The notes under the pieces: generated by a model | What the model was told of the DNA's origin: nothing | What the model saw: the letters and a program-made list of their open reading frames with translations, nothing else | The model's database searches: none | NCBI GenBank assembly: GCA_020636355.1 | Contig: JACJYB010000009.1 | Coordinates: 1 to 64,000 of the forward strand | Source of the DNA: Lewinellaceae bacterium | GTDB taxonomy: Bacteria > Bacteroidota > Bacteroidia > Chitinophagales > Saprospiraceae | Direction: 5' to 3' | Length of the DNA stretch: 64,000 nucleotides | Shown here: piece by piece, positions 46,101-56,313 of the stretch | Position numbering within the stretch: the first letter of the stretch is position 1 | Layout: each line of letters starts with the position of its first letter | Translations under genes and position numbers: made by a program

Positions 46101-47303
46101 GCCCAGATCATAGGTTGTCGGATTCAGATCTCCGGTGACATCTTTGCTGTTAGCCAGTGCACCATTGACGTAGATCTGATCCTGTGATCCATTGTGGACA
46201 AATGCAAGCTGGGTCCACACACCTGGAACAAGTTCATGACCATCACCGGCGTCCATATCCGATATTCCGGAGGTCTCATTGGTCGTCCAGACCGCTTTGC
46301 CGTGGGAAGGCAAGGATATTTTCCAGCGCTCCTGCCATCCACCGAATGACATCAGATAAGCTTCACCCTGCTCTGGAAGTGTATTGGGTTTTACCCAGAA
46401 GGTAACCGTAGTGGTACCGCCATTAAGAGCGGAGCTGTTGGATGCCGTTACGGTGGAAGATGTACCATTGAAGGCTAAAGCTTTCGATCCGAATCCAAAC
46501 CGGTTGGTGGTTGGCGTGGTTGCGTTCATCTGGCCATGGTTGGCATAGGATGTAGCGTCAAGTGCATTGCCATCAAAAGGATAATTGGCGACCATGCCTG
46601 GTTCAAACGTAGGTGCCGTGCTCTGCTGGGCATAGAGATCTGCTACCTGCTCAGCAGTCATGGCTGCGTCAAAAAGCATGACTTCGTCCAGACTGCCATC
46701 AAAGTACAGGCTGCCACCGATCGGGTCAAAGCCCATACCCAGTGGATACTGGGTGGCATTAAGTGTGCCGGTGACGGCTTTTGTATTGGCCATGGCACCA
46801 TCCAGATAGATGACATCGTTGGTTCCATCGTGAGTCATAACGACCTGATGCCAATCACCCAGGGTGAGTTCATTGCCATCGCCAGAGTCCATGTCGGATA
46901 TACCATCCGATGAGTTGGTGGTGAATACAGGCTTTCCGTGAGCAGGCAGCGAGATTTTCCAACGCTCTTGCCACCCGCCGTGGGAAAGAAGGAAAACTTC
47001 ACCTTGCTCGGGTAAGCTGTTAACCTTAACCCAGAAGCTGATCGTGGTGTAGTCGGACTGCAAAAGATCGGAATTAGGGGCTACCAGCGCGCTTTTACCG
47101 TCGAAGGAAAAAGCCTGGCGGGCGACACCAAACCGGTCTTGAGTCAGGATGGCACCACGGATCATGGCGTCGTTGCCATTCCCGGATGCATCCTGCGCTG
47201 ATCCATTAAATGGATAAGCAGCAACAATGTTTTGACCATAAATCCCGCTGGATATACCCAGAGAAGTTAGCAGGAAAATGGCAAGGAGGTTGATAAATTT
47301 CAT
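43191..47303 (-). CDS. Giant T9SS-exported protein with five LamG domains and two FN3 domains
   Basis: A 1370-aa secreted protein: signal (1-23), four tandem LamG/concanavalin-A-like domains (about 26-226, 237-442, 449-656 and 664-872), two FN3 domains (about 880-970 and 975-1068), a fifth LamG domain (about 1078-1285) and a C-terminal T9SS type A sorting domain (from about 1298, LVYPNPTTSSLQIRHHF to the end). All LamG units share a highly conserved core, WQERWKISLP followed by TTN and ISDMDSGDGNEL. No catalytic domain is present, so it is probably a surface glycan-binding scaffold. It lies 77 bp downstream of the 1033-aa enzyme gene in the PUL operon. Confidence 0.88.
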   Translation of the reverse strand: MKFINLLAIFLLTSLGISSGIYGQNIVAAYPFNGSAQDASGNGNDAMIRGAILTQDRFGVARQAFSFDGKSALVAPNSDLLQSDYTTISFWVKVNSLPEQGEVFLLSHGGWQERWKISLPAHGKPVFTTNSSDGISDMDSGDGNELTLGDWHQVVMTHDGTNDVIYLDGAMANTKAVTGTLNATQYPLGMGFDPIGGSLYFDGSLDEVMLFDAAMTAEQVADLYAQQSTAPTFEPGMVANYPFDGNALDATSYANHGQMNATTPTTNRFGFGSKALAFNGTSSTVTASNSSALNGGTTTVTFWVKPNTLPEQGEAYLMSFGGWQERWKISLPSHGKAVWTTNETSGISDMDAGDGHELVPGVWTQLAFVHNGSQDQIYVNGALANSKDVTGDLNPTTYDLGIGYNPIDGGNYFDGAIDDIQIYNFALSDTAIQELYTTMSANPATDADLVAQYNFTGNTSDGSQYVNDLTNDGASLTADRFNYGGHAYDFDGVGSSMTAANSPALNSATATISFWVNVTELPAQGEAYLLSNGGWQERWKISLPSHGKPVFTTNYENGISDMDSGDGNELVPGTWMHVAMVHDGAKDLIYMNGNLANEKDVVGSLNATKYPFGVGYNPIDGGNYFNGALDDIQLFNRALTAEEIAALYGMQSIEPTYSDTLVADYGFNGSGKDASVYANPATISGAQFGKDRFNRSNHALVFDGASSEATAANSPQLNSDLATVSFWINAKALPEQGEAFLLSFGGWQERWKISLPAHGKPVWTTNNESGISDMDSGDGNALVPGSWYQVVMVHDGAKDKIFINGAKANEKDVTGNLNSTTYPLGIGYNPIDGGSYFNGSLDDIQIYSIALTDEEVAALYAAQSAAPEVTDSIAPSAPLDLVAGVQNTTVLLTWSPSTDNVGVTGYNVFRDSVKMGTVSSPGMTLTDLPQLTTFTFGVTAVDEAGNESVMSTVIATTGQEAAPDTIAPSAPGNLSGNPGAHSVLLSWEASTDNRAVAGYVVYVDGTLVDTVGAGKTSILVSDLDAETPYFFEVYAFDLAGNISEVADITISTIAEFDTGEDGLVAYYPFEGNADDATPYANHGVIGGDPTFQTVTDRLRAGGQAIVFDGDQDSVLAANAVQLLSDYATVSFWIRVDGQNVSDAEAYVLDFGHWDQRWKISLPQHLRIVWTTNSKNSQFDNAISDMDSKDGNELIVGYWWFVTMVHDGTDDIIYIDGQEVNRKPAAGTLNSTDRPFCMGSNPIEGGQYFQGALDEVKIYNKALTGEEIASLYANGTTSVPRYNAVLNKYIELVYPNPTTSSLQIRHHFTTNQSLLVRVFNAQGMEVSSSRTQTGYGNNDLTIDASKLPQGSYYVNFVLGGKNLGSLRFVKQ

Positions 47304-47380
47304 AACTCAATTTTTTCGGTTAGAGAAATGCATGCGAATCGGATCAATGATTATGTTGAATACAAATGATCTTCATTTTT

Positions 47381-50300
47381 TTAGTTTTTAATTAAGGTTG
47401 TCCGGTATCGATTCCGGGAATCTCCCAATTCCAAAAGGTAAACTCCGGGGGGCAGTGTCGTTAATGACAGCGATTCTTCCACAGTCGAACGCTGCCATTG
47501 GTGGTCTAAAACCATCCTGCCCAGCAGATCGTAACCCCATACCTGGCATGGCTTGTCTACCAGGGGCGCAGGAATGCGGATTAGGATGGATGTTGAAGCT
47601 GGATTTGGATATATGCGTAACCTTTCGGGACTTGCCAGGATTAATCTTCGGGTGGTTGCTAATGCCTGAACTTGTCCGGGTACCAATGCAGTATCCCAGA
47701 GCTTTACCTCATCCAGTACACCTTCGAAGTTATAGTTGGCGTTATCCGGTAACATCTGGCCCATCAGAATAGGCAAATTGGTCGGGTTGATATCCCCGGT
47801 AAAAGCCAGAAAAGACTCCAGATGACCATTTAGGTAGAGCATCATATACGCTCCATCATAGGTGGCGGTAACCTGGTAAAATGAATCAAGCGTCAGGGAA
47901 GTGGAAGCGTCCAGATCTCGGATACGGCCATCGCTGGCATGAATGGTCCAGCGTATTTTGCTTTCGGGTATGATGGATACTTTCCAGCGACTTTGCCAAC
48001 TGCCATGAGAGACGATGAATCGCTCTTTTTCGCCGAGGGCATCAGCCTTGAACCAAAAGCTTAGGGTGATGGCTTTGGTAAATTCAAGCCGCTGGTCATC
48101 TGGAACACGAATGTAGTCGTTGACGCCATCAAAAAGAAAGGCTTGAGAAGGTTGACCTAGCCGGTCATTGGTCGGACGTGCTCCGGAAGGGACGCCATGA
48201 AAGCCATTTCCGCTTAAATCCTGCGTATTTCCGGAGAAAGGATAATAGGCCAATAAAGAAGGCACCGGCCCGTCAGCAAAATCTCTAACCAGGATATCCA
48301 CCGATGCCGAGGCTTTTTCACCCCGGCCATCGTCCACTTGCACCTGAATCTGATATATGCCTTCTTGCGAAGGGGCGGACCAGATGATCTGATCCCCAGA
48401 ACCATCCAGGCCGCCAGCATTAGCTGTCCAGGTGAACAATAAAGTATCGCCGTTTGGGTCCGATGCCTTACAGAGAATGTTGAGGTCCTGTCCCGGACCT
48501 ATATATTTTTGCGCAGGTTGTATCGCTTGAATCACCGGAGCACGGTTCACTTCCGGGACTACGGTTAATACCAGGGATGCCGTATCTGTCAATCCATCGT
48601 TATCGGTTACCATCCACAGGATGTGGTAATTACCGGGTTCTTGGGGAGCTACCCAGGAAGCTGTCGTGTCCTCGGGTAGCAATTCGCCCCGATCTGCTTG
48701 CCAGCTATACGCTAATATTCCGAAATCCGGATCTGTTGCTTTTCCATAAATGATCACGCTATCGCCTAATTCTATCGTGGTCGAGGGAGTGGCAAGCGCT
48801 TGAATGCGTGGCGCCAAAGGCTGTGATGCATTGGATGGCTGGTAATCGATGACCAGACCATTCAGTACCATTCGATTCTCTGTCAGCTCCATCGATCCGG
48901 AAGCTGGTAAGAGAGCAACTAAGGTGGCTTCACCGGCCGGAATGGTAACTTCGAGCATGCCGGCGGCCCCTTCGGATAAAAAAGACTCGTGAAGGAGGTC
49001 ATAAACGCGCACCGTGCTATCCGGTAGGGTGACCAGCACCGATTTTGGAGTATCATAAGGATTGTAATAGAGATACATTGGATAACCGTCACTAAAGAAG
49101 TCGGTCTTGCGGACATCGATACGTAGAATACCATCGACATTGGTTTTAGCAAGGATGCCACCCAGATAGCCGATGGAGGATGACCCGTATAAGGCCAGGT
49201 TGGTAGCTGCCCATCCTCCCCTTACTGCATCACCGGTCGAGTAGGGGCCAACCCCATTCCATACTTCACGCAATGCTTCGTGACCGATGACTTTTTGAGG
49301 ATCATACTGGGCGCTCCATCCTGCGCCATCTTGCAACGATGCGGGCAGGAATCCCGGATAATAAAGCCGGGTTGCATTGGCCAGATTCAGGATCCACTTG
49401 CCGATGGCCCGCGCATAGCGCTTGTCATAACGCACCATAGCAGCCAATGCGGCGGCCTGGTGGAGTCCGTTCATCAGGAAAGCATAGTCATTTCCTCCGT
49501 CATTAGCTTCGCCAATCAATCCGGAGACGTCAAATCCATTCCAGCGGCCTACGATGGTTCCCCATCCACGCAATGCACCGCGGTCAAAGATCCAGTTGAT
49601 CATTTTTTCAAGGTCATAGTGGGTGTGCAGCTCGGCGTTCATCTTAGCTGCGGTGTAGGCCCCGTAGGGCAGCTGCAACTCATAAGATGGATTATTGGGC
49701 CATTGATCCAGAAATTCGATACACCATTCGGCAGCTTCCAGATAGCGTTTTTCGCCGGTTACTTTATAAGCATGGTAAAGCAGCCAGGCATAAGTGCCGG
49801 CGGCTTCCGGCTCCGGTACACTTTCCGAGTTAGGCTTGCCGGTGGCGAAGTCAAAGGCCCGATGATTGAAAAAAGCCGGTTGCCAGGGCGTATCGGATCC
49901 TCCCAAAGCGCGGGCTGATCCGGCAAAAGCATCAGCTACAGCGGTAAATTGTTCGTCGGCATGTCCCATGGGTCCGTACAGATCGTAAAGTTGGTAGAAG
50001 TAGACATTGGGCATTACATCATACCACCAGTCATTGCCACTGGAGGTCTTGGGTGCATTGAGATAGATGTTCTGTCCGTTGGCCCGGTTGAAATAATTTT
50101 GACTCCACAACACCCAATTGTTGCCGTTTTGGTTCGATTTGTCGATTCCTGCCAGGGTAGCTCCGATGATAGACGGCAGTACATTGATCGCTTCTCCACC
50201 TTTCGGATTGTTACTGCCTACATAACTGGGCAGCCCGAAAACGGGCAGTTCCGGATAATTGGGTCCGGAGTCCTCCTTGTATAGCAAAGGAAGGTAGTCA

Positions 50301-50482
50301 CCGGTCAATGCAGGGTTGTAGACAAAATTGTCGTAATCCAGGGTCACCTGTTTCCAGTCCCGGACATTGAAAGGGGTAGGCAGATCAGGCATTTGATCGA
50401 TACGTGGAATAGCGATCTGACCGGGCTGCGCACCAAGCGAAGCTGCCATCAAAATAACCGGTATTAGTGCTCGTAAATTCAT
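47381..50482 (-). CDS. T9SS-exported putative glycan-active enzyme with Ig-like and LamG domains
   Basis: A 1033-aa multidomain protein. After a signal (1-18), residues 20-560 form a predicted helical-barrel domain paralogous to the 582-aa lipoprotein at 38993. Conserved blocks include AGIDKSNQNGNNWV, GNDWWYDVMPNVYFY, PEPEAAGTYAWLLYHAY and LPYGAYTAAKMNAE. Two Ig/PKD-like domains follow (about 565-650 and 655-745), then one LamG domain (about 750-945, with SWQSRWKVSI) and a T9SS sorting domain (LRIYPNPASTSI to the end). Its ATG overlaps the susD stop (TAATG), so it is translated with SusCD. The catalytic family is not recognised. Confidence 0.78.
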   Translation of the reverse strand: MNLRALIPVILMAASLGAQPGQIAIPRIDQMPDLPTPFNVRDWKQVTLDYDNFVYNPALTGDYLPLLYKEDSGPNYPELPVFGLPSYVGSNNPKGGEAINVLPSIIGATLAGIDKSNQNGNNWVLWSQNYFNRANGQNIYLNAPKTSSGNDWWYDVMPNVYFYQLYDLYGPMGHADEQFTAVADAFAGSARALGGSDTPWQPAFFNHRAFDFATGKPNSESVPEPEAAGTYAWLLYHAYKVTGEKRYLEAAEWCIEFLDQWPNNPSYELQLPYGAYTAAKMNAELHTHYDLEKMINWIFDRGALRGWGTIVGRWNGFDVSGLIGEANDGGNDYAFLMNGLHQAAALAAMVRYDKRYARAIGKWILNLANATRLYYPGFLPASLQDGAGWSAQYDPQKVIGHEALREVWNGVGPYSTGDAVRGGWAATNLALYGSSSIGYLGGILAKTNVDGILRIDVRKTDFFSDGYPMYLYYNPYDTPKSVLVTLPDSTVRVYDLLHESFLSEGAAGMLEVTIPAGEATLVALLPASGSMELTENRMVLNGLVIDYQPSNASQPLAPRIQALATPSTTIELGDSVIIYGKATDPDFGILAYSWQADRGELLPEDTTASWVAPQEPGNYHILWMVTDNDGLTDTASLVLTVVPEVNRAPVIQAIQPAQKYIGPGQDLNILCKASDPNGDTLLFTWTANAGGLDGSGDQIIWSAPSQEGIYQIQVQVDDGRGEKASASVDILVRDFADGPVPSLLAYYPFSGNTQDLSGNGFHGVPSGARPTNDRLGQPSQAFLFDGVNDYIRVPDDQRLEFTKAITLSFWFKADALGEKERFIVSHGSWQSRWKVSIIPESKIRWTIHASDGRIRDLDASTSLTLDSFYQVTATYDGAYMMLYLNGHLESFLAFTGDINPTNLPILMGQMLPDNANYNFEGVLDEVKLWDTALVPGQVQALATTRRLILASPERLRIYPNPASTSILIRIPAPLVDKPCQVWGYDLLGRMVLDHQWQRSTVEESLSLTTLPPGVYLLELGDSRNRYRTTLIKN

Positions 50483-51918
50483 TAATAGCCAGGATTTTGG
50501 GTCAACATCGGGTTCAAATCCAGCTCTGTCTGGGGTATTGGAAAGTATTCATGTTTTCCCTGAATGAACTCAGGAATTTCCTGGGACGCTAGTCCCCAGC
50601 GGACCAAATCAAAGAAGTGATGCATCTCAAAACCCAGTTCGACCAGCCGTTCGTGGCGGATGGCTTGCATGACCTCTGACTGGGTACCTGCGGTCACGGG
50701 TGGCAGGGCTGTCTCCGGATTAGCAGCCTGTGCCCGGGCGCGGGCGCGGACCTGTTCAAGGGCGGCTAAAGCTTCCGGTAATTGGTTTAGTTGTGCATGG
50801 GCTTCAGCCTTCCAGAGCAACACATCGGCGTAGCGGATAGCGGTGTAATTGATATCGCCATCCGCTTTTTGGGTCACTTCCTGCGCCGACTGGAGGTATT
50901 TCCTGGGACTGTAACCCGTCGAAGAAAAGGAGGGAAAATAGGTGACACCGAAATAATCGTCCCGCGTCATGGCTACGGTGAATTTCAGACGCGGATCGCC
51001 GGGTTCAAACTCATCGACGTATTCCTGGGTGACTTCGCAGAAACCGTATCCGTCACTAATTTTTTTAGAACACCACCACTGGTTCAGGGAGTTGCCGACG
51101 CCCAGTTCCAGGTTGTCGTGCTGGATTTCCCAGACGGATTCGGAGTTATTTTGGGTTAATTTCCTGAAGTTATCCTCGTAGTCCGGCATCAATGCATAAA
51201 TGCCCAAAGCATCCAGTTGCTGGATGTGGCTCAGGACTCCATTCCAGTCTTCCAAATACAAATTTGCCTTGGCTGCCAGACCTAATGCGGCGCCCTTGGT
51301 AACGCGGCCGGTGGCGCTGGCGGGGTAGCTTTCGGAAGCCACTGAGCGGCCTGATCACAATCTTTGACGATCTGTTGCCAGATAAGTTTTTGTCATCACG
51401 GGGTATGCGCAAATCTTCCGGATCTTTGATTTCGGTGAGAAGAGGTACGTCACCAAACACCTGGGTCAGCAGAAAATGATAGTAGGAGCGCAGAAAGAGT
51501 GCCTCTCCTTTCACGCGGTTTTTTAATGCCGCATCCATATCGATGCTTTCGATCCGGTCCAATACCAGGTTGCTCTGGGTGATGCCGATGTAGTTGAGTT
51601 TCCAGAAGTCATTAAATTCCTGCGTACGGGGGTATAATTCAGGAAATCCATTTCCACCAGCCCTGGTCGTGAGCCATCTCCACCTACCACGGCCGTGGAG
51701 GTAGGCATGATGCCAAAAGCCCAGTAGAAATTGTTGTTGGCGCTGTTGAAAAGCAGCGGTTGATAGGCGGCGTTTATGCCCTGGATGGCATCATCGGCCG
51801 TTTTAAAGAACGACCCTGCATCCAGGCGGCCAATGGGTGGCTTATCCAATACTTTGGAACAGGAGCTGGCGATTAGCACCAATCCGCAAATCAATATTTT
51901 TATGTTGTTACGTCTCAT
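50482..51918 (-). CDS. SusD/RagB family outer-membrane lipoprotein, interrupted by three frameshifts
   Basis: Fragments at 51918-51523, 51562-51170 and 51342-50482 together make one SusD of about 479 aa. The signal ends IASSC (C20), and the family features are DAIQGINAAYQPL, LFLRSYYHFLLTQVFGDVPLL with the LRIPRDDKN region, then the TPR-like GAALGLAAKANLYLEDW and the C-terminal RHERLVELGFEMHHFFDLVRWG. SusD binds glycan over the SusC pore. Frame is restored by adding one base at each of three sites: C at the C5 run (plus-strand G5 at 51629-51633), T near 51389, and G near 51335. All three are apparent deletions. The stop overlaps the next gene as TAATG. Confidence 0.88.
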
Positions 51919-51930
51919 GGTGTCTTCGTT

Positions 51931-54900
51931 TTAAAAGTCCAGATCTATACCCACCATAAATATGCGGGGTGCTGGCACGGTACCCCAGTCGATGCCGACG
52001 GCGAGATCAGAGGATACGCCAAAACCGTTGGTGTCGTTGGAGTTGGCCTGGATTTCCGGATCCAGACCGGGGTATTTGGTAAAGGTGAAAGCGTTTTGAA
52101 CCGTGGTGTAAATACGCACATTCCGAACCCAGTCTTTAGGTAAGAAGTGCGTCAGGTTATAGCCCAGCGTAATGTTACGGAAGCGTAGATAGGATCCGTC
52201 TTCGAGGAACCGCGTGGAAATGCGGCGGTTTCCGTTGCGGTCATCGTAGCTTACTTTAGGGATATCGGTGTCAGTATGAGTCGGCGTCCAACGGTTCAGG
52301 ATCTCCTTGTACGAATTGAATCCCCTGGATTGGGTCTCATAGGCAAAATTACCGAAGAGGAAATACACGTCATTGCCCTGAACTCCCTGCAGCAGAGTGG
52401 AAAAATCAAAGTTCTTGTAGGTCAGGTTTAGAGTTAGTCCGTAGACGAGGTCCGGGAAAGGACTGCCGAAATGGGCCCGGTCCTTATCATCGATCACATT
52501 ATCTCCGTTCAGATCGGCAAATTTGATGTCACCAGGGCGCGTATCAGCAGTTTGGAAAGGACTGGATTCTATCTCCTCCTGGGTGTTGAAAATGCCGATG
52601 GCGTCATACAGGAAGAAAGACCCGATCGGATAGCCCGGTTCGGTCTTGGTGATGGGTCCGTCCGACAGACCAAATCCACCCAGGATAGCTCACTGCCTGC
52701 CAGTGAAATCACCTTGTTGCTGACGGTGCTCACATTGGCTGTTACCGAATACTGCAGGTCTCCCCAGTGATTGCGCAGGCTGGTAGCCAGCTCCAATCCC
52801 TTATTTTGCACTTTGCCGGCATTAACATAGGGAGGATTGACTGACCCGGCGATCTGGGGTATGGGGACGCGGACCAGGATATCGGTGCTGTTCTTGATGT
52901 AGTAGTCGGCAACGATGGAAAGCTTGTCATTCCAAAGGCTGAGGTCAACACCCACATTTTTTGCGTGGTGGTCTCCCAGCGGATGTTCTGATTCCCCGTT
53001 TCAACCACTGTAGCACCTGTGGCAATGGAGCCACCAAATGGATAAACAAATTGTCCGGTGCGTACCAGTGAGCTGTAAGGATAAGTGCCAATTTCCTGGT
53101 TACCCAGTTGGCCCCATGAGGCTCGCAGTTTTAGGGATGATAACGCCTTTATGTTTTGCAGGAAATCTTCGTTGCCGATATTCCAAGCTACGGATACCGA
53201 CGGGAAAGTTCCCCAGCGGTGTTCCGAGCCAAATCGCGAAGAACCATCCCGGCGCACTGCAGTTTGAAGGATATACCGGTTGCGGTAATTGTAGTTTGCC
53301 TGGGCGAAATAAGATAATAATCCCCAGGCTGTCTCAATCCCGGAAGCGCCGATGTTGCTGATGTCCGCTGCGACCGAATTGTCAATGTAGCGGAAAAGCG
53401 GATCGGTGCGGATGAAATTATTGGCGGAGGCGCCCAGGTAATTGGCCTGGTTGTCGATGGCTTCCATGCCTAAAAGGAATGATGTCTGGTGGTCTCCGTT
53501 AGACCCAAAATTATGCTGGTAATTGACGGTATTATTCCACACCAGGTTCTGGCTGTAGCTACGACCTTCGGAAAGTGATGAAGGATCGTAAATAGCCGCA
53601 GACAGGCGTTGCTTGAAGAGTTTATTGTTTCAAACAGCAGGTCGAGGCCCAGATTGGTGCGCACGCTCAGGTCTGCAATCGGACTCCATTCAGCGAACAC
53701 ATTGCCAAATGCCCGGTGCCGGCGGATGGTCCAGTCGGTGGCATCTACAAAGGCCAGCGGATTGGCATTTCCATCTCCATAAAGCGATGGGTCTCCCAGG
53801 ACATTGGAGGTGTTGACGTAATTGCCCTCCTTATCGTAAATGGGAAATACCGGTGCGGCAATCAGGGTATAGCGGATGCCACTTAGTTCATTGCCGGGCC
53901 CGGCGCCATCGCCAGATGAGTTAATCACCTTGCGGTCGGTGTAGGAAAAGGCAAAGTTGTTGCCCACCTTAAACTTGCTCTTTCCGATTTCTCCGTTAAA
54001 ACGGACCAGGTATTTGTTAAATCCCTGCCCGCGGAAGATTCCATCCTGAGACAGATATTCACCCATTACATAATAGGTACTGCTGGCAGCCCCGCCGGTG
54101 GCACTAAGAGAATAGCGTTGCATCGGAGCGGGGTTAAAGAGGAGGTCCAGCCAGTTGTTGTTAGGCAAAGTATCCAGAATAGATGCTGGGAAGGTATCCA
54201 GCTGGCGGCGCGGATCGCGTAGTGTATTGGCATTGCGAATGGCTTCATTGCGGATGGTCAGGTAGTCGCGTGAGTCCAGGAGTTCGGGTAGATTAGCCGG
54301 TGTCTGGACGCCATAATAAGACTGGAATGAAAAGACCGGGTCTCCGCTCTGTCCTTTTTTCGTGGTGATGATGATGACACCGTTGGCAGCGCGGGAACCG
54401 TAGATGGCGGCGGCGGCACCATCCTTGAGGACCTGGATGGATTCCACATCGTTGAGGGAAAACATATTAACTGGTCCGGTGGTAGGTACGCCGTCGATGA
54501 TGTACAGGGGGTTATTGTTGCCCAGCGTACTCACACCGCGCATGCGAACGGCTATATCGTCACCGGGTGCGCCGGTGGTTTGGGTGACCTGCAAACCTGC
54601 GACCTGTCCCTGCAATGCCTGGTCCAGGCCGACCACCGATAGTTTTTCGATGTCTTTGGGTTTTACCGTTGCAATGGCGCTGGATACATTGCTGCGGATT
54701 TCCTTGCGATAACCGGTCACTACGATGTCTTCCAGCAATTTGGCTTCTTCGTCCAGAACGATGGCAATCCTGGACTGATTGTTGACTGGTATTTCCTGGG
54801 TCTGGAATCCGATGTAGCTGAAAACCAGGGAGGCATTACCTGGTACCTCAATGGTGAATGTGCCGTCCAGGTCGGTGGTGGTCCCATTTTGGGTTCCTTT

Positions 54901-55077
54901 CTCCTGGATATTTACCCCGATCAGAGGCAGGCCGTCAGCTGACGAGGTGACTGTTCCGGTGACTGTAATCTGTTGACCCCATAGAAATATTGGAAATAGC
55001 AGGATTGGTAAGAGCTTGCCGAATGTTGAAGGCAAGCCATGGACCTTGGTTGTTGACCAATGTAGAAGTATGCTCAT
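51931..55077 (-). CDS. SusC/RagA family TonB-dependent outer-membrane transporter, interrupted by three frameshifts
   Basis: The fragments 55077-53470, 53542-52742, 52955-52569 and 52497-51931 make one SusC of about 1049 aa, the normal size. After the signal comes a carboxypeptidase-D-like domain (VTGTVTSSADGLPLIGVNIQ, about 38-115), the plug (IVVTGYRKEIRSNVSSAI, MRGVSTLGNNNPLYIIDGVP, SIQVLKDGAAAAIYGSRAANG) and the barrel, ending in RIFMVGIDLDF. It imports oligosaccharides with SusD, powered by TonB. Adding one A near 53626, one A in the A6 run at 52957-52962, and one G near 52675 restores a single frame. Thirteen bases separate it from susD. Confidence 0.9.
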
Positions 55078-55308
55078 ACCCGTATGCTCAGAATTAATTG
55101 AAAACTGGACCTACATCCAATAGAATGTATGTCTGATCTCTCCGAATAAGGAAGATCATTTTCCGTATTTTCCGTTTTATAAAATTACTGGTAGTTCCAT
55201 CCGATGTCTGATACTATTCCATGAATTTTTTATACTTTCATGAAATTCATCCCGGCGGTTTCAGAACTTGGAATACTCGCCGGACAAAGCCTGACCAATC
55301 CTACGGAC

Positions 55309-56283
55309 ATGAAGATATTTCGTGAGATCACCCCAGTTAAGAAAAGCGATGTATTTGTCATCCTGGACTCCTACAACGTTCATTTCGACTATCCCATTCA
55401 CAATCATCCGGAATATGAATTAAACCTGGTTATCGGTTCTTCGGGCAAGCGCATTGTAGGCGATAGCATCGAAGGATACGCCAAAAAAGACCTGGTCTTG
55501 TTGGGACCTTATTTATATCACAAGTGGGATAGGACCGATATCCGTCCGGATGGGGTAGGGCCGGATTGTCGCGTGGTCACCATCCAGTTTGACGAGCATT
55601 TGTTTGACAGCACATTACTGAGTAAAGGGCCTTTTACCGCATCCGCAAGTTGTTAAACCGGTCAAACCGGGGAATCTGTTTCACGGGTACGACATTCGAT
55701 CAGGCGCAATCATTGATCACCGGTCTGACCAGATTGCAGGGCTTCGAGAGTGTTTTGGTGTTTCTTCAATTATTGGAATTATTGGCCAATAGCACCGAAT
55801 GCAGATTCCTTGCCAGCGAAGTTTTCCGCGAATATGCCCTGGATTTGGACAACCACCGGATGGAGATCGCCTACCAGTACGTGGTGCGGAATTTCAACAA
55901 CCCGGACCTGAAGATCGGGGAGGTAGCCGAGAAGCTGCATATGGCGGAATCTACCTTCAGTCATTTTTAAAAAGAATACCAATAAGAGCTTTACATTTTT
56001 ACTCGACCTGCGATTGGGCTATGCCTGCAAGCAGTTGCTTGAATCGGATGACAATGTTGGGAACATTTGCCTGAAATCAGGTTTCAACAATCTCGCCAAT
56101 TTTAACCGCCTCTTTCGCAAATACCGGCGCTGTACGCCGTTGCAGTACCGCAAGCAATATAAGATGCGGGTTGATTTTGACTGGTCGCATCAGCTCACGC
56201 CCTACCAATTCGTTCCGGAAGACAATGGCAATCATCCGTTGCTGAAGCCAGAGGATTATGCGACGAAACTGGCCCACAATTGA
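55309..56283 (+). CDS. AraC family transcriptional regulator of the PUL, interrupted by two frameshifts
   Basis: Three frames join into one regulator of about 326 aa. The N-terminal cupin sensor begins MKIFREITPVKKSDVFVIL and has HNHPEYELNLV. The C-terminal AraC HTH is seen as LKIGEVAEKLHMAESTFSHF, then KKNTNKSFTFLLDLRLGYACKQLL and VGNICLKSGFNNLANFNRLF. One missing T in the T4 run near 55632 and two missing T in the run near 55965-55969 restore it. The start at 55309 is chosen as the cupin start; a frame from 55240 adds 23 residues. It diverges from susC, so it probably controls this PUL. Confidence 0.82.
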
Positions 56284-56313
56284 GTAAAGATTGCCAGCAA
56301 AAGAATCCTAGCC

